In this document: one piece after another, positions 23,254 to 29,841 of the stretch
Layout: each line of letters begins with the position of its first letter
Numbering within the stretch: the stretch's first letter is position 1
Assembly: GCA_050257395.1 (NCBI GenBank)
Contig: JBLMWU010000224.1
Location: 1 to 39,819, forward strand
Direction: 5' to 3'
Source: JAIRTY01 sp050257395
GTDB lineage: Bacteria > Actinomycetota > Actinomycetes > Streptosporangiales > Streptosporangiaceae
Length of the DNA: 39,819 nt
Notes under the pieces: model-generated
Databases searched by the model: none
What the model was told of the DNA's origin: nothing
What the model saw: the letters and a program-made list of their open reading frames with translations, nothing else
Program-made: the position numbers and the translations under genes

Positions 23254-23942
23254 GACGTCACCGCGGGGGTGCCCAGGGCGGATGCCTGGTAGCGGCCGCT
23301 CGGCGGCCGTTCGCCGATCAGCCGCAGCAGCGCCGGGACCACGGTTTCCGGTTCCGGGCGGTCGGAGATGTCCTCCCCGGGGAACGCCTGCTGGTGCAGG
23401 CCGGTGCGCATGTCCCCGGGGTCGAACGCGTAGCAGCGCACGGACGGTTCCTCCGCCGCGAGGATCGCGGTGAGCTGGTCCAGGGCGGCCTTGGCGGAGC
23501 CGTACCCGCCCCAGCCGGGGTACGGTTCGGCGGCCGCGTCGGAGCTGACGTTGATGATCGTGCCGCCCGCGGCGGTGAGCGGCGCCAGCAGCTGCTGGAT
23601 GAGCGCCAGCGGGGCGAACACGTTCGTGTCGTACACGCGGCGGAGCTCGTCAGCCGGGTAGGCACGCAGCTGCGGCTGCGGGCTGGGGCCCAGCCTGCTG
23701 GCGTTGTTGATCAGCAGGTCGAGGCGGCCGCCCCGGGCGGCCGTCCCGGCGAGCCGAGCCCGGTGCGCGGGGTCGGTGACGTCGCCGGGGATGGCAACGG
23801 CGCCCGCGAGGCCGTCCAGGGCCGCGGCGAGGTCGCCCGGATCACGGGCGTCGGCCACCAGTGACCAGCCGCGGGCGGCCAGCGCCCGGGCCGTGGCCCG
23901 GCCGAGCCCGCGGGAGGCGCCGGTGATGAGAGCGGTCGGCAT
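23250..23942 (-). CDS. Short-chain dehydrogenase/reductase
   Basis: A 230-residue classical SDR. TGASRGLGRATARALAARG cofactor motif (residues 7-25), a GDVTDPAHRARL block, NNASRLG, Ser in NVSSDAAAEPYPGWGGYGSAKAAL with the Tyr-x3-Lys pair. Substrate unknown. The ATG at 23942 follows AAGGAG, and its stop overlaps the QueA-like start by 4 bp. It is divergent from soxR, whose intergenic region holds an operator-like palindrome, so its expression may be redox-controlled. Confidence 0.88.
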   Translation of the reverse strand: MPTALITGASRGLGRATARALAARGWSLVADARDPGDLAAALDGLAGAVAIPGDVTDPAHRARLAGTAARGGRLDLLINNASRLGPSPQPQLRAYPADELRRVYDTNVFAPLALIQQLLAPLTAAGGTIINVSSDAAAEPYPGWGGYGSAKAALDQLTAILAAEEPSVRCYAFDPGDMRTGLHQQAFPGEDISDRPEPETVVPALLRLIGERPPSGRYQASALGTPAVTS

Positions 23943-24004
23943 GGCTGACTCCTTGTCGGTTCCCGGCCGCTGCCGCGCGGCCGGTTGCGTGCCATACTTG
24001 TAGC

Positions 24005-24018
24005 TAAAGTCAACTTCA
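24005..24018. promoter_or_regulatory. Near-palindrome in the SDR-soxR intergenic region
   Basis: TAAAGTCAACTTCA has an AAGT-CA-ACTT core and sits between divergent soxR and SDR genes (16 bp before the soxR ATG). It is AT-rich in a GC-rich region. MerR-family proteins bind such dyads; SoxR binding is inferred. Confidence 0.45.
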
Positions 24019-24034
24019 AGTCAAGGGGACCGGG

Positions 24035-24502
24035 ATGCGCACCACCGATCTGCTGTCCGTCGGCGAGATAGCCCGCCGCAGCGGGTTCGCCGAGTCAGCG
24101 ATCCGGTTCTACGAGAGCAAGGGCCTGCTGGCAGCGACCCGGACCACGGGCAACCAGCGCCGGTTCGAGCGCAGCACGCTGCGCCGGCTCGCGTTCATCC
24201 GCGCCGCCCGCAACGTGGGGCTCAGCCTGGAGGAGGTGGCCGCCGCGCTCGCGTCGCTGCCCGCGGGCCGCACCCCGACCCGCGCCGACTGGTCGCGGCT
24301 GTCGCGCAGCTGGCGGCGGCGGCTCGATGACCAGATCGGCGCGCTCACCGCGCTCCGCGACGGGCTCGACTCCTGCATCGGCTGCGGCTGCCTCTCGCTG
24401 CAGCGGTGCGCCTTCTCCAACCCGGGCGACCGGGCCCGCACCGGCGGCCCCGGGGCGGCCTTCCTGCCCGCTGGGCTGCGCCGCGGCGAGGCGCTGCGCT
24501 GA
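24035..24502 (+). CDS. soxR: SoxR, [2Fe-2S] redox-sensing MerR-family regulator
   Basis: A 155-residue regulator. The MerR-type winged helix is at residues 8-75 (LSVGEIARRSGFAESAIRFYESKGLL and RRLAFIRAARNVGLSLEEV), followed by a dimerisation helix and the cluster motif CIGCGCLSLQRC with Cys114, 117, 119 and 125, the C-x2-C-x-C-x5-C pattern of SoxR. It senses redox-cycling compounds through its iron-sulfur cluster. The C-terminal 30 residues are Pro/Gly/Arg-rich. ATG at 24035 with AAGGGGAC upstream. The likely targets are itself and the divergent SDR-queA pair, inferred from layout. Confidence 0.95.
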   Translation: MRTTDLLSVGEIARRSGFAESAIRFYESKGLLAATRTTGNQRRFERSTLRRLAFIRAARNVGLSLEEVAAALASLPAGRTPTRADWSRLSRSWRRRLDDQIGALTALRDGLDSCIGCGCLSLQRCAFSNPGDRARTGGPGAAFLPAGLRRGEALR

Positions 24503-24586
24503 GGGCGGCCCGGTATCGCTGGGAGCGAACCCGGCCGCGGGTAACACAGGTGACTTTCCGGCCGGCCCGGGCTTACCGTGGATGCC

Positions 24587-25024
24587 ATGGCCGAGTGGTG
24601 GTCAATCGAGGTCTTTCACGGGGAGCTGTCCGCGGACCGGTGGCGGGACGGCTACGGCGCCGAGCTCGCCGAGTCGGCCGTGACCCACGGGGCGCTGGAC
24701 TGGGGCTGGCACCGGCACAGCTGGGGCGTGGTCTTCGAGGTGTGCTTCTCCGGCGAGGCGTCCTGGACGGAGTTCCGCGGCCTGCCCGTGGTGCGGGCCG
24801 CGCTCGACGCGGTCCCTGACCGGGTCAACGGGCTGCTCATCTACCGCGGCCGGGGCGGCAGCGCGGGCACGCCGTCCCGGCGGCCGCGCCGGCCCAGCGC
24901 GGGCGCTGGCGCGCTGGAGCTGCCGGAGCCGCAGGCCGAGCGGGTGCTCGACCTCACGTATGCCGGGGACCGGCCCGCCAGCGACGTCGGCGGCGCGGGC
25001 CGCCTGACCGCGATCCCCGCCTGA
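24587..25024 (+). CDS. Hypothetical actinobacterial protein
   Basis: A 145-residue soluble protein not recognised by family. The first 85 residues are well structured in appearance (AEWWSIEVFHGELSADRW, GWHRHSWGVVFEVCFSG, FRGLPVVRAALDAVPDRVNGLLIYRG) and the rest is Pro/Arg/Gly-rich and probably disordered. ATG at 24587; a GTG at 24578 would add three residues. It lies 84 bp after soxR and 29 bp before the P-loop kinase gene on the same strand. GC3 is as high as in its neighbours, which supports coding. Confidence 0.7.
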   Translation: MAEWWSIEVFHGELSADRWRDGYGAELAESAVTHGALDWGWHRHSWGVVFEVCFSGEASWTEFRGLPVVRAALDAVPDRVNGLLIYRGRGGSAGTPSRRPRRPSAGAGALELPEPQAERVLDLTYAGDRPASDVGGAGRLTAIPA

Positions 25025-25053
25025 CACCGCAGCGGCGGCAGCGGGGGGGAGCG

Positions 25054-25581
25054 GTGCAGCGGGTCTCGGTGGTGGGCGCCTCCGGCGCGGGCAAGTCGAC
25101 CCTGGCCCGGGCCATCGCAGACCGGCTCGCCCTGCCGCACGTGGAGCTCGACTCGATCTACCACCAGCCGGGCTGGGTCCCGCTGCCTGCAGCGGAGTTC
25201 ACGGCCAGGGTCGCCGCCGCCGTCACCGCCGACCGCTGGGTGATCGACGGCAACTACAGCGCGGTCCGCCCGCTGATCTGGGCTCACGCCGACACCGTCA
25301 TCTGGCTCGACCTGCCGCGGCGGACGGTCATGCGGCGGCTGGTGTGGCGGACGCTGCGCCGGGTGGCGGGCCGGGCGGAGCTGTGGAACGGCAACCGCGA
25401 GCGGCTGCGGGCGGTGCTCAGCCGCGATCCCGGCGAGTCGCTGCTCGTCTGGGCCTGGCAGCACTATCCCGTCTACCGGGAGCGGTACACCGCGGCAATG
25501 GCTGACCCGGCGAACGCGCACCTCCGGTTCGTCCGCATCACCGGCCGCGCCGGCCTGCGCAGGCTGCTGGACGGCCGCTAG
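25054..25581 (+). CDS. P-loop nucleotide kinase-like protein (FlaR/adenylate kinase-related)
   Basis: A 175-residue protein with Walker A GASGAGKST (residues 8-16), ALPHVELDSIYHQPGW, the RWVIDGNYSAVRPLIWAHADTVIWLDLPR block and the TVMRRLVWRTLRR helix. These are typical of the small P-loop group annotated as DNA topology modulation protein FlaR or adenylate-kinase-like. The real substrate is unknown. GTG at 25054 follows GGGGGGGAGCG. It is separated from the AlkD-like gene by a single base, so the two are co-translated. Confidence 0.85.
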   Translation: MQRVSVVGASGAGKSTLARAIADRLALPHVELDSIYHQPGWVPLPAAEFTARVAAAVTADRWVIDGNYSAVRPLIWAHADTVIWLDLPRRTVMRRLVWRTLRRVAGRAELWNGNRERLRAVLSRDPGESLLVWAWQHYPVYRERYTAAMADPANAHLRFVRITGRAGLRRLLDGR

Positions 25582-25582
25582 C

Positions 25583-26335
25583 GTGACGGGGGTGCGGCGC
25601 GACCCGGGGGAGCTGGCGCGGGAGCTGGAGCGCCGGCTGCGCGCGGCCGGGGACCCGGCCCGCGCCGCCGCCCAGCAGGCGTACCTCAAGAGCGGCATGC
25701 CGTTCGCGGGCGTGCCGGTCCCGGTCACCCGCCGGATCGTCCGCGACCTGCTCCGGGCGGGCCCGGAGCTCCTGCCCGCGGACGCCGCCGCGCTCGCCCG
25801 GGCGCTGTGGCAGCGCGGGCTGTTTGAATGCCGGCTGGCGGCCACTATGGTGCTGGCCGGCCGGGCGCGGCAGCTGCGGGCGGAGGACGCCGGCCTGATT
25901 GAGGCGCTGATCCGTGACTCGGGCACCTGGGCGCTGGTGGATGTGCTGGCGGCGTCGGTCATGGGCCCGCTCGCCGAGCGCGAGCCCGGGCTGGGCGCGA
26001 CCCTCGACCGGTGGGCCGCCGACCCGGACTTCTGGGTGCGCCGCTCGGCGCTGCTCGCGCTGCTGGGCCCGCTGCGGCGGGGGGCGGGCGACTTCGCCCG
26101 GTTCAGCCGGTACGCCGACGCGATGCTCGGCGAGCGGGAGTTCTTCATCCGCAAGGCCATCGGCTGGGTGCTGCGCGACACCGGCCGGCGCCGGCCCGGG
26201 CTGGTGGCGGGCTGGCTGGCGCCCCGCATCCGCCAGGTGTCCGGCGTCACCCTGCGGGAGGCGCTCAAGCCGCTGCCGCCGGAAACCGCCCGGCAGCTGC
26301 TGGCCGCCCGCGGCCAGCCAGCGCCGGCCCGCTGA
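25583..26335 (+). CDS. DNA alkylation repair protein (AlkD-like HEAT repeats)
   Basis: A 250-residue all-helical protein of the AlkD/AlkC HEAT-like family: PVPVTRRIVRDLLRAG, LWQRGLFECRLAATMVLAGRARQLR, DSGTWALVDVLAASVMGPL, ADPDFWVRRSALLALLGPLRRG and EREFFIRKAIGWVLRDTGRRRP. AlkD excises positively charged N3- and N7-alkylpurines. The WVRR and FIRKAIGW pieces match the DNA-contact region of the family. GTG at 25583, directly after the kinase stop. It is convergent with the GH15 remnant at 26360. Confidence 0.88.
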   Translation: MTGVRRDPGELARELERRLRAAGDPARAAAQQAYLKSGMPFAGVPVPVTRRIVRDLLRAGPELLPADAAALARALWQRGLFECRLAATMVLAGRARQLRAEDAGLIEALIRDSGTWALVDVLAASVMGPLAEREPGLGATLDRWAADPDFWVRRSALLALLGPLRRGAGDFARFSRYADAMLGEREFFIRKAIGWVLRDTGRRRPGLVAGWLAPRIRQVSGVTLREALKPLPPETARQLLAARGQPAPAR

Positions 26336-26359
26336 CGATCGCCCGCACCCGCTCCCGGG

Positions 26360-27682
26360 TCAGGGCACCGGGACCGGCTGGATGACGACCGGGCCGGCGG
26401 TGGGGTCGAGCTCGGCGGCCTGGGAGACCCCGGCGGGGGCGATGACGTCCATGGCCTTGGGCACGCTGCCGGGGCTGGCCGAGCAGACCGGCGCGGTGCC
26501 GGCCGGCGCGCACACGCCGAACAGGTATTGCTGCGCGGTCGCGGCGAAGCCGCGGGCCTGGTCGGGGCTGAACCCGTCCTGCCCGGTCAGCACCACGGTG
26601 AAAGCCCCCCCGGGCCCGGGAGTGCCGAACGTGGCAGCCGGCAGGGCGATGGTGATCGTGCGGCTGGCCGGCGCGGCGACCACAGCCGCCGTGCCCAGCG
26701 AGCCGCCGGCCGGGCCAGCCCACACGGGGGCGGCGAATCCCTGCACCTCCACCCGCTGCTGCCAGGCCCCGGCCGCGGCCATGGCGTAGTTCCGGGACGG
26801 GTAGGCGGCCTGGGTGGAGGCCGGGCCGCCGCCCGGGGCGTGCACGTAGACGTCCAGCAGCTGGGCGCCCATGGCGGCCCCGAAGGTGGGGTCGAGGTTG
26901 GCCAGGGTGGCCCGCAGGTAGACGGTGGTGGCGTCGCTGATCACCTGGAACCGGGTCAGGTCGAACGCGCCCGGGTGGAAGTCGGTGGCGCCCGGGTACT
27001 GGTAGGTGCCGGGCCCGTTGTCGTCGCCCGTGGGGTCGGTGACGTCCAGCACGGTTGTCCCGCCGGTCACCTCGCCGGTGACGGCGGCCCGCGCGTATCC
27101 GGTGGCCCGCCCGCCGGGCTCAGCGGCCGCCACGGTGATCACATCGTCGCCGAAGCCCACCGGCAGGCTGACGGAGAAGGAGCCGTCGGCCGCGGCGGTG
27201 GTGCTGGCGGCTGCCGCAGCCGCCCCGGTGGTGGTGTCGGCGGACTGCGCGGTCACCGCGGCGCCCGGCGAGGTGGTGCCGGTGACCGTGGTGGTGGCGG
27301 TGCCGAGGGTGCTGCCGGGCGCCGGGCTGGTGATCGTCACCGGCAGTGCCGCGGGCGGCCCGTGGCTGACGTACCGCCGGGTGGTGATGGCGGGGGTCTC
27401 CACCGGGTGCCCGGCGCCCAGCCCGGCGATCAGCCGCAGTTCCTGGGCCTGTGCCCAGGTCAGCGGGGATGCCGGACCCGCGGCCCGGCCGTCGGTGAAG
27501 CCGATGGAGGCGGTGGCCGGGTCGCTCCCGTAGGCCGACGGCGGCACGGCCGGGTCCTCCCATGCCTGTTCCGGGACGAGGCCCACGCCGGAGGAGAAGT
27601 GCCGCATCGCCGACAGCAGGCTGGCCGCGCCGGCGGTGTCCCCGCCGGCCAGGCCGGTCTCGGCCCGCTCGCCGGACAGCAC
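26360..27682 (-). pseudogene. 5'-truncated GH15 glucodextranase/glucoamylase, C-terminal domains only
   Basis: The 440 codons open with VLSGERAETGLAGGDTAGAA and SGVGLVPEQAWEDP, which is the end of a GH15 (alpha/alpha)6 catalytic barrel. An Ig-like module (about residues 112-205, TSPAPGSTLGTATTTVTGTTSPG) and a Glucodextran_C DOMON-like domain (about 208-405, VLDVTDPTGDDNGPGTYQYP) follow. The N-terminal domain, nearly all of the catalytic barrel and the signal peptide are absent; full-length relatives are about twice this size or more. The first possible start (GTG 27682) has no SD. About 100 bp separate it from the zinc-ribbon gene and hold no missing part. Probably a deletion remnant, though the downstream domains are intact. 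Confidence 0.8.
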
Positions 27683-27779
27683 CGGCCGGGGCTGCTGCGG
27701 GGCCCGGCCGCGAAACGGATCCCGCGCCGAGCGTCTCCCCGCAGCCGGGCCGTGTCAATGCACGGCGGTTCCCGGCCGG

Positions 27780-27965
27780 CTAATCGCCGGTCAGCTCCGC
27801 GTGGCACTGGGGGCAGACGGTGGGCGGGTCGCGGTCCGCGACCGAGCCGCAGGCCGGGCACACCCGGCGCAGCAGGCAGGCCGGGTCCCCTGGCAGGTCG
27901 GGCTCGGCGCGCTCACTCGCCTCCGGGGCGCCCCGGGGCGCCGGCTGCCCTCGCTCCTCGCTCAT
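27780..27965 (-). CDS. Small zinc-ribbon protein
   Basis: A 61-residue protein: an acidic, Pro-rich N-terminus and a C-terminal zinc ribbon with CPAC (Cys36, 39) and CPQC (Cys51, 54). It could be a rubredoxin-like or adapter ribbon; no more can be said. Its ATG overlaps the DUF488 stop by 4 bp, so it is translated with that gene. Confidence 0.72.
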   Translation of the reverse strand: MSEERGQPAPRGAPEASERAEPDLPGDPACLLRRVCPACGSVADRDPPTVCPQCHAELTGD

Positions 27966-28342
27966 TCCTGCCCTTCCTCTCGCCCGCCCAGCTGCTCGGC
28001 CAGCACGGCGGCCTGGCTGTGGCCGACGTCCCTGGTGGCGGTCACCAGCGTGACCGGCCCGGCGGCGGCCAGGTCCCGCAGGTGCCGCAGGGCGCCGGCC
28101 TGCTCCGCGTCCCGCAGCTCGGCCCGGTAGCGGCGGCGGAACTCGGCGAACCTGCCCGGCTCGTGCCCGTACCAGCGGCGCAGGTCATCGGACGGGGCCA
28201 CGGCCTTGAGCCACTCGTCCACCTGGCCGGCGTCCTTCCTGAGGCCGCGCGGCCACAGCCTGTCCACCAGCACCCGGGTGCCGTCCGCGGCCGACCGGCC
28301 GTCGTAGACCCGGCCGAGGCGCACGCGCTCAGCAGCACTCAT
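27962..28342 (-). CDS. DUF488 family protein (YeaO-like)
   Basis: A 126-residue protein of the DUF488 family. Diagnostic features are RVYDGRSAADGTRVLVDRLWPRGLRK near residue 12, WYGHEPGRFAEFRRRYRAEL and VTLVTATRDVGHSQAAVLAEQL. The biochemical role is unknown; the conserved Asp/Arg-rich pocket suggests phosphate or nucleotide binding. It leads a two-gene unit with the zinc-ribbon gene. The ATG at 28342 lies 26 bp before the stop of the next upstream gene. Confidence 0.92.
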   Translation of the reverse strand: MSAAERVRLGRVYDGRSAADGTRVLVDRLWPRGLRKDAGQVDEWLKAVAPSDDLRRWYGHEPGRFAEFRRRYRAELRDAEQAGALRHLRDLAAAGPVTLVTATRDVGHSQAAVLAEQLGGREEGQE

Positions 28343-28367
28343 CCGGCCACCTCCACAGTCGCTGATC

Positions 28368-28706
28368 TCAGCGTGGGCCCGTCACCGCCCAGTTAAGCAG
28401 CTGGCGTGACACGGTCCCGCGCCCGACGTCCGTGCCGAACCACAAGGTGAACTCGCCGCCCGGGTGCATGAACTGCCTGGCGTCGTCCCCGTTCACCTGC
28501 ATGGTGACCAGGCGGTGCACGTCACCGGGCCGCAGCGGCTGGTCGTCGGCTGTCATGACCACGGAGCTGAACAGCTTGCTGCGGTGGGTCTGCTGGTCCG
28601 CTGCCCGCACTACCAGGCAGCGCGTCTCAGCGGGCAGACTGGTGGGCAGGCCTCCCTGCTGCACCGGGTAGAGCGTGACCAGGGCCTGGTACCGGAAGCG
28701 TTTCAT
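28368..28706 (-). CDS. Small beta-rich protein resembling EF-Tu domain III
   Basis: A 112-residue soluble protein. The pattern YQALVTLYPVQQGG, RCLVVRAADQQTHRSKLFSSVV, LRPGDVHRLVTMQVNGDDARQFMHPGGEFTLWFGTDVGRGTVSRQLL is a run of beta strands ending in the FxLWxGxDVGxGxVxR motif found in EF-Tu/eEF1A-like C-terminal barrels. No GTPase domain is attached. Similar free-standing proteins occur in actinobacteria; function unknown. The ATG at 28706 has no strong SD nearby (GGAGGG about 20 bp upstream). It is divergent from the MarR gene, with a perfect 14-bp inverted repeat in its leader. Confidence 0.72.
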   Translation of the reverse strand: MKRFRYQALVTLYPVQQGGLPTSLPAETRCLVVRAADQQTHRSKLFSSVVMTADDQPLRPGDVHRLVTMQVNGDDARQFMHPGGEFTLWFGTDVGRGTVSRQLLNWAVTGPR

Positions 28707-28746
28707 GATGTCGCGGCGAAGGCCGGCTCCCTCCCTTCGCGGGTCA

Positions 28747-28785
28747 CCTGGGCTCTCCCCGGGTTGCTGGCGGGGAGAGCCCAGG
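28747..28785. promoter_or_regulatory. Perfect 14-bp inverted repeat between divergent genes
   Basis: CCTGGGCTCTCCCC, an 11-bp spacer, then GGGGAGAGCCCAGG. It lies 40 bp upstream of the minus-strand gene at 28706 and 72 bp upstream of the MarR gene. Neither gene ends here, so a terminator is unlikely; an operator or a 5' leader hairpin fits better. Confidence 0.55.
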
Positions 28786-28804
28786 CTGGTTGGCGACCAG
28801 CTAC

Positions 28805-28822
28805 ATCGTAGCACGATAGAAT
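28805..28822 (+). promoter_or_regulatory. MarR operator-like palindrome with -10 box
   Basis: ATCGT-AGC-ACGAT (28805-28817) overlaps a TAGAAT -10 box (28817-28822) oriented toward the MarR gene at 28858. This local AT-rich island suggests MarR autorepression. Confidence 0.5.
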
Positions 28823-28857
28823 TGGCGGCGTGCCGTGACGGCGGAGGGGCGGGAGCA

Positions 28858-29277
28858 GTGGACGAGCTGAGCGCAGAGGATTTCCAGAACCTGCTCGCGT
28901 TCCGGACCGGGCTGCGGCGTTTCCTGCACTGGAGCCAGACCCAGGCCAGGTCCGTCGGCCTGACGCCCGCCCAGCACCAGCTGCTGGTCGCCATCAAGGG
29001 GCATCCCGGCGGACAGGATCCGGCCATCAGCGACCTGGCCGCGTCGCTGCTGCTGCGCCACCACAGCGCGGTGGAGCTGGTGGACCGGGCCCAGGCCGGC
29101 GGGCTGGTGGAGCGCATGGACGATCCGGGTGACGGCCGGGTCACCCGGGTGCGGCTGACCGCTGACGGCGAGGCGAGGCTCGCCAAGCTGTCGCTCGCGC
29201 ACGTTGACGAGCTGCGCCACCTGGCGCCGGTCCTGGAGCAGCTGGTGGCCCGCTGGGACGAGCGGCACCAGGCCTGA
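28858..29277 (+). CDS. MarR family transcriptional regulator
   Basis: A 139-residue MarR-type repressor. The winged helix is at about residues 38-105: LTPAQHQLLVAIKGHPG, AISDLAASLLLRHHSAVELVDRAQAGGLVERMDDPGDGRVTRVRLTADG. The DPxDGR wing is canonical. GTG at 28858 is supported by GGAGGGG 8 bp upstream. The ligand is unknown. It is divergent from the beta-rich protein gene at 28706, the probable co-regulated target, and convergent with the DUF1876 gene. Confidence 0.92.
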   Translation: MDELSAEDFQNLLAFRTGLRRFLHWSQTQARSVGLTPAQHQLLVAIKGHPGGQDPAISDLAASLLLRHHSAVELVDRAQAGGLVERMDDPGDGRVTRVRLTADGEARLAKLSLAHVDELRHLAPVLEQLVARWDERHQA

Positions 29278-29292
29278 GCGGCGCCCGCACGC

Positions 29293-29562
29293 TCACATGT
29301 GCAGGTGGGCGCGCTCGTGCGTGATGCTCTCGATGCTGCCCGCGGCCGTGCTGAGCAGTTTGTGCGCGAGGTCGGACAGCGCGCGGGCCGCGGCGATCTC
29401 CTCGCCGATCTCGGTGACCTCCCGGTCGTCCGGATTGCGGCGGGCGATGCCGTGCCCGGCCAGCCGGTAACCGTCGGTCCGCATGAGCCGCGCCTCCGCC
29501 TGCGTCTCCCGGTCCACCTCGCGGAGCGAGATCTCAATCGGCCACTGGTCGATGATGGTCAT
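29293..29562 (-). CDS. DUF1876 protein (Rv1738/Rv2632c-like)
   Basis: An 89-residue protein of the DUF1876 family: WPIEISLREVDRETQAEARL, LAGHGIARRNPDDREVTEIGEEIAAARALSDLAHKLL and ITHERAHL near the end. In M. tuberculosis Rv1738 belongs to the DosR regulon and its fold resembles the ribosome hibernation factor HPF, so a role in translation shutdown has been proposed. The ATG at 29562 follows GGAGGTGAGGTC. Its 5' region (29563-29841) holds an AT-rich promoter zone toward the kinase gene. Confidence 0.88.
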   Translation of the reverse strand: MTIIDQWPIEISLREVDRETQAEARLMRTDGYRLAGHGIARRNPDDREVTEIGEEIAAARALSDLAHKLLSTAAGSIESITHERAHLHM

Positions 29563-29672
29563 GACCTCACCTCCCTCCGGTTGCCTGCCGGTCCCGTACC
29601 TGGCCAGCAGTGCCTCTTTCCAGGTTCCGCCGCGGCCGCGGGCCGGTTTAGGGTCCTTCTGCCCGCCACCCC

Positions 29673-29686
29673 GGGACCTCTGGCCA
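29673..29686 (-). promoter_or_regulatory. Tentative DosR-like half-conserved box
   Basis: GGGACCTCTGGCCA matches the GGGACN4GGCC form known for some mycobacterial DosR sites at the half-site cores only. It lies about 110 bp upstream of the DUF1876 gene and 156 bp before the kinase gene. Confidence 0.2.
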
Positions 29687-29752
29687 CCGCCGGGGCGGGC
29701 GTCCGCACGGCGGGGAGGCGGCCACCGCTTATATTGAGCGTGAGCAGTTAGT

Positions 29753-29762
29753 TACGCTATGT
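29753..29762 (+). promoter_or_regulatory. TACGYTATGT promoter-like motif, copy 1
   Basis: TACGCTATGT within an AT-rich island, 79 bp before the histidine kinase start. A near-identical TACGTTATGT lies 37 bp before the second PotD-like gene (34042-34051). It may be an extended -10 element or an activator site shared by the two units. Confidence 0.4.
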
Positions 29763-29841
29763 AGCTGACGGGCGGGCGGTGGCGGGTGCGCGCGCCAGGC
29801 CGGGCGGTTCGCGTTGCCCGGCCCGGCCGGGGAGGGCAGCG

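Noticed and set aside
29650..29665. GGGTCCTTCTGCCC as another DosR box
   Set aside because: Only the outer GGG and CCC match; the half-site cores are absent.
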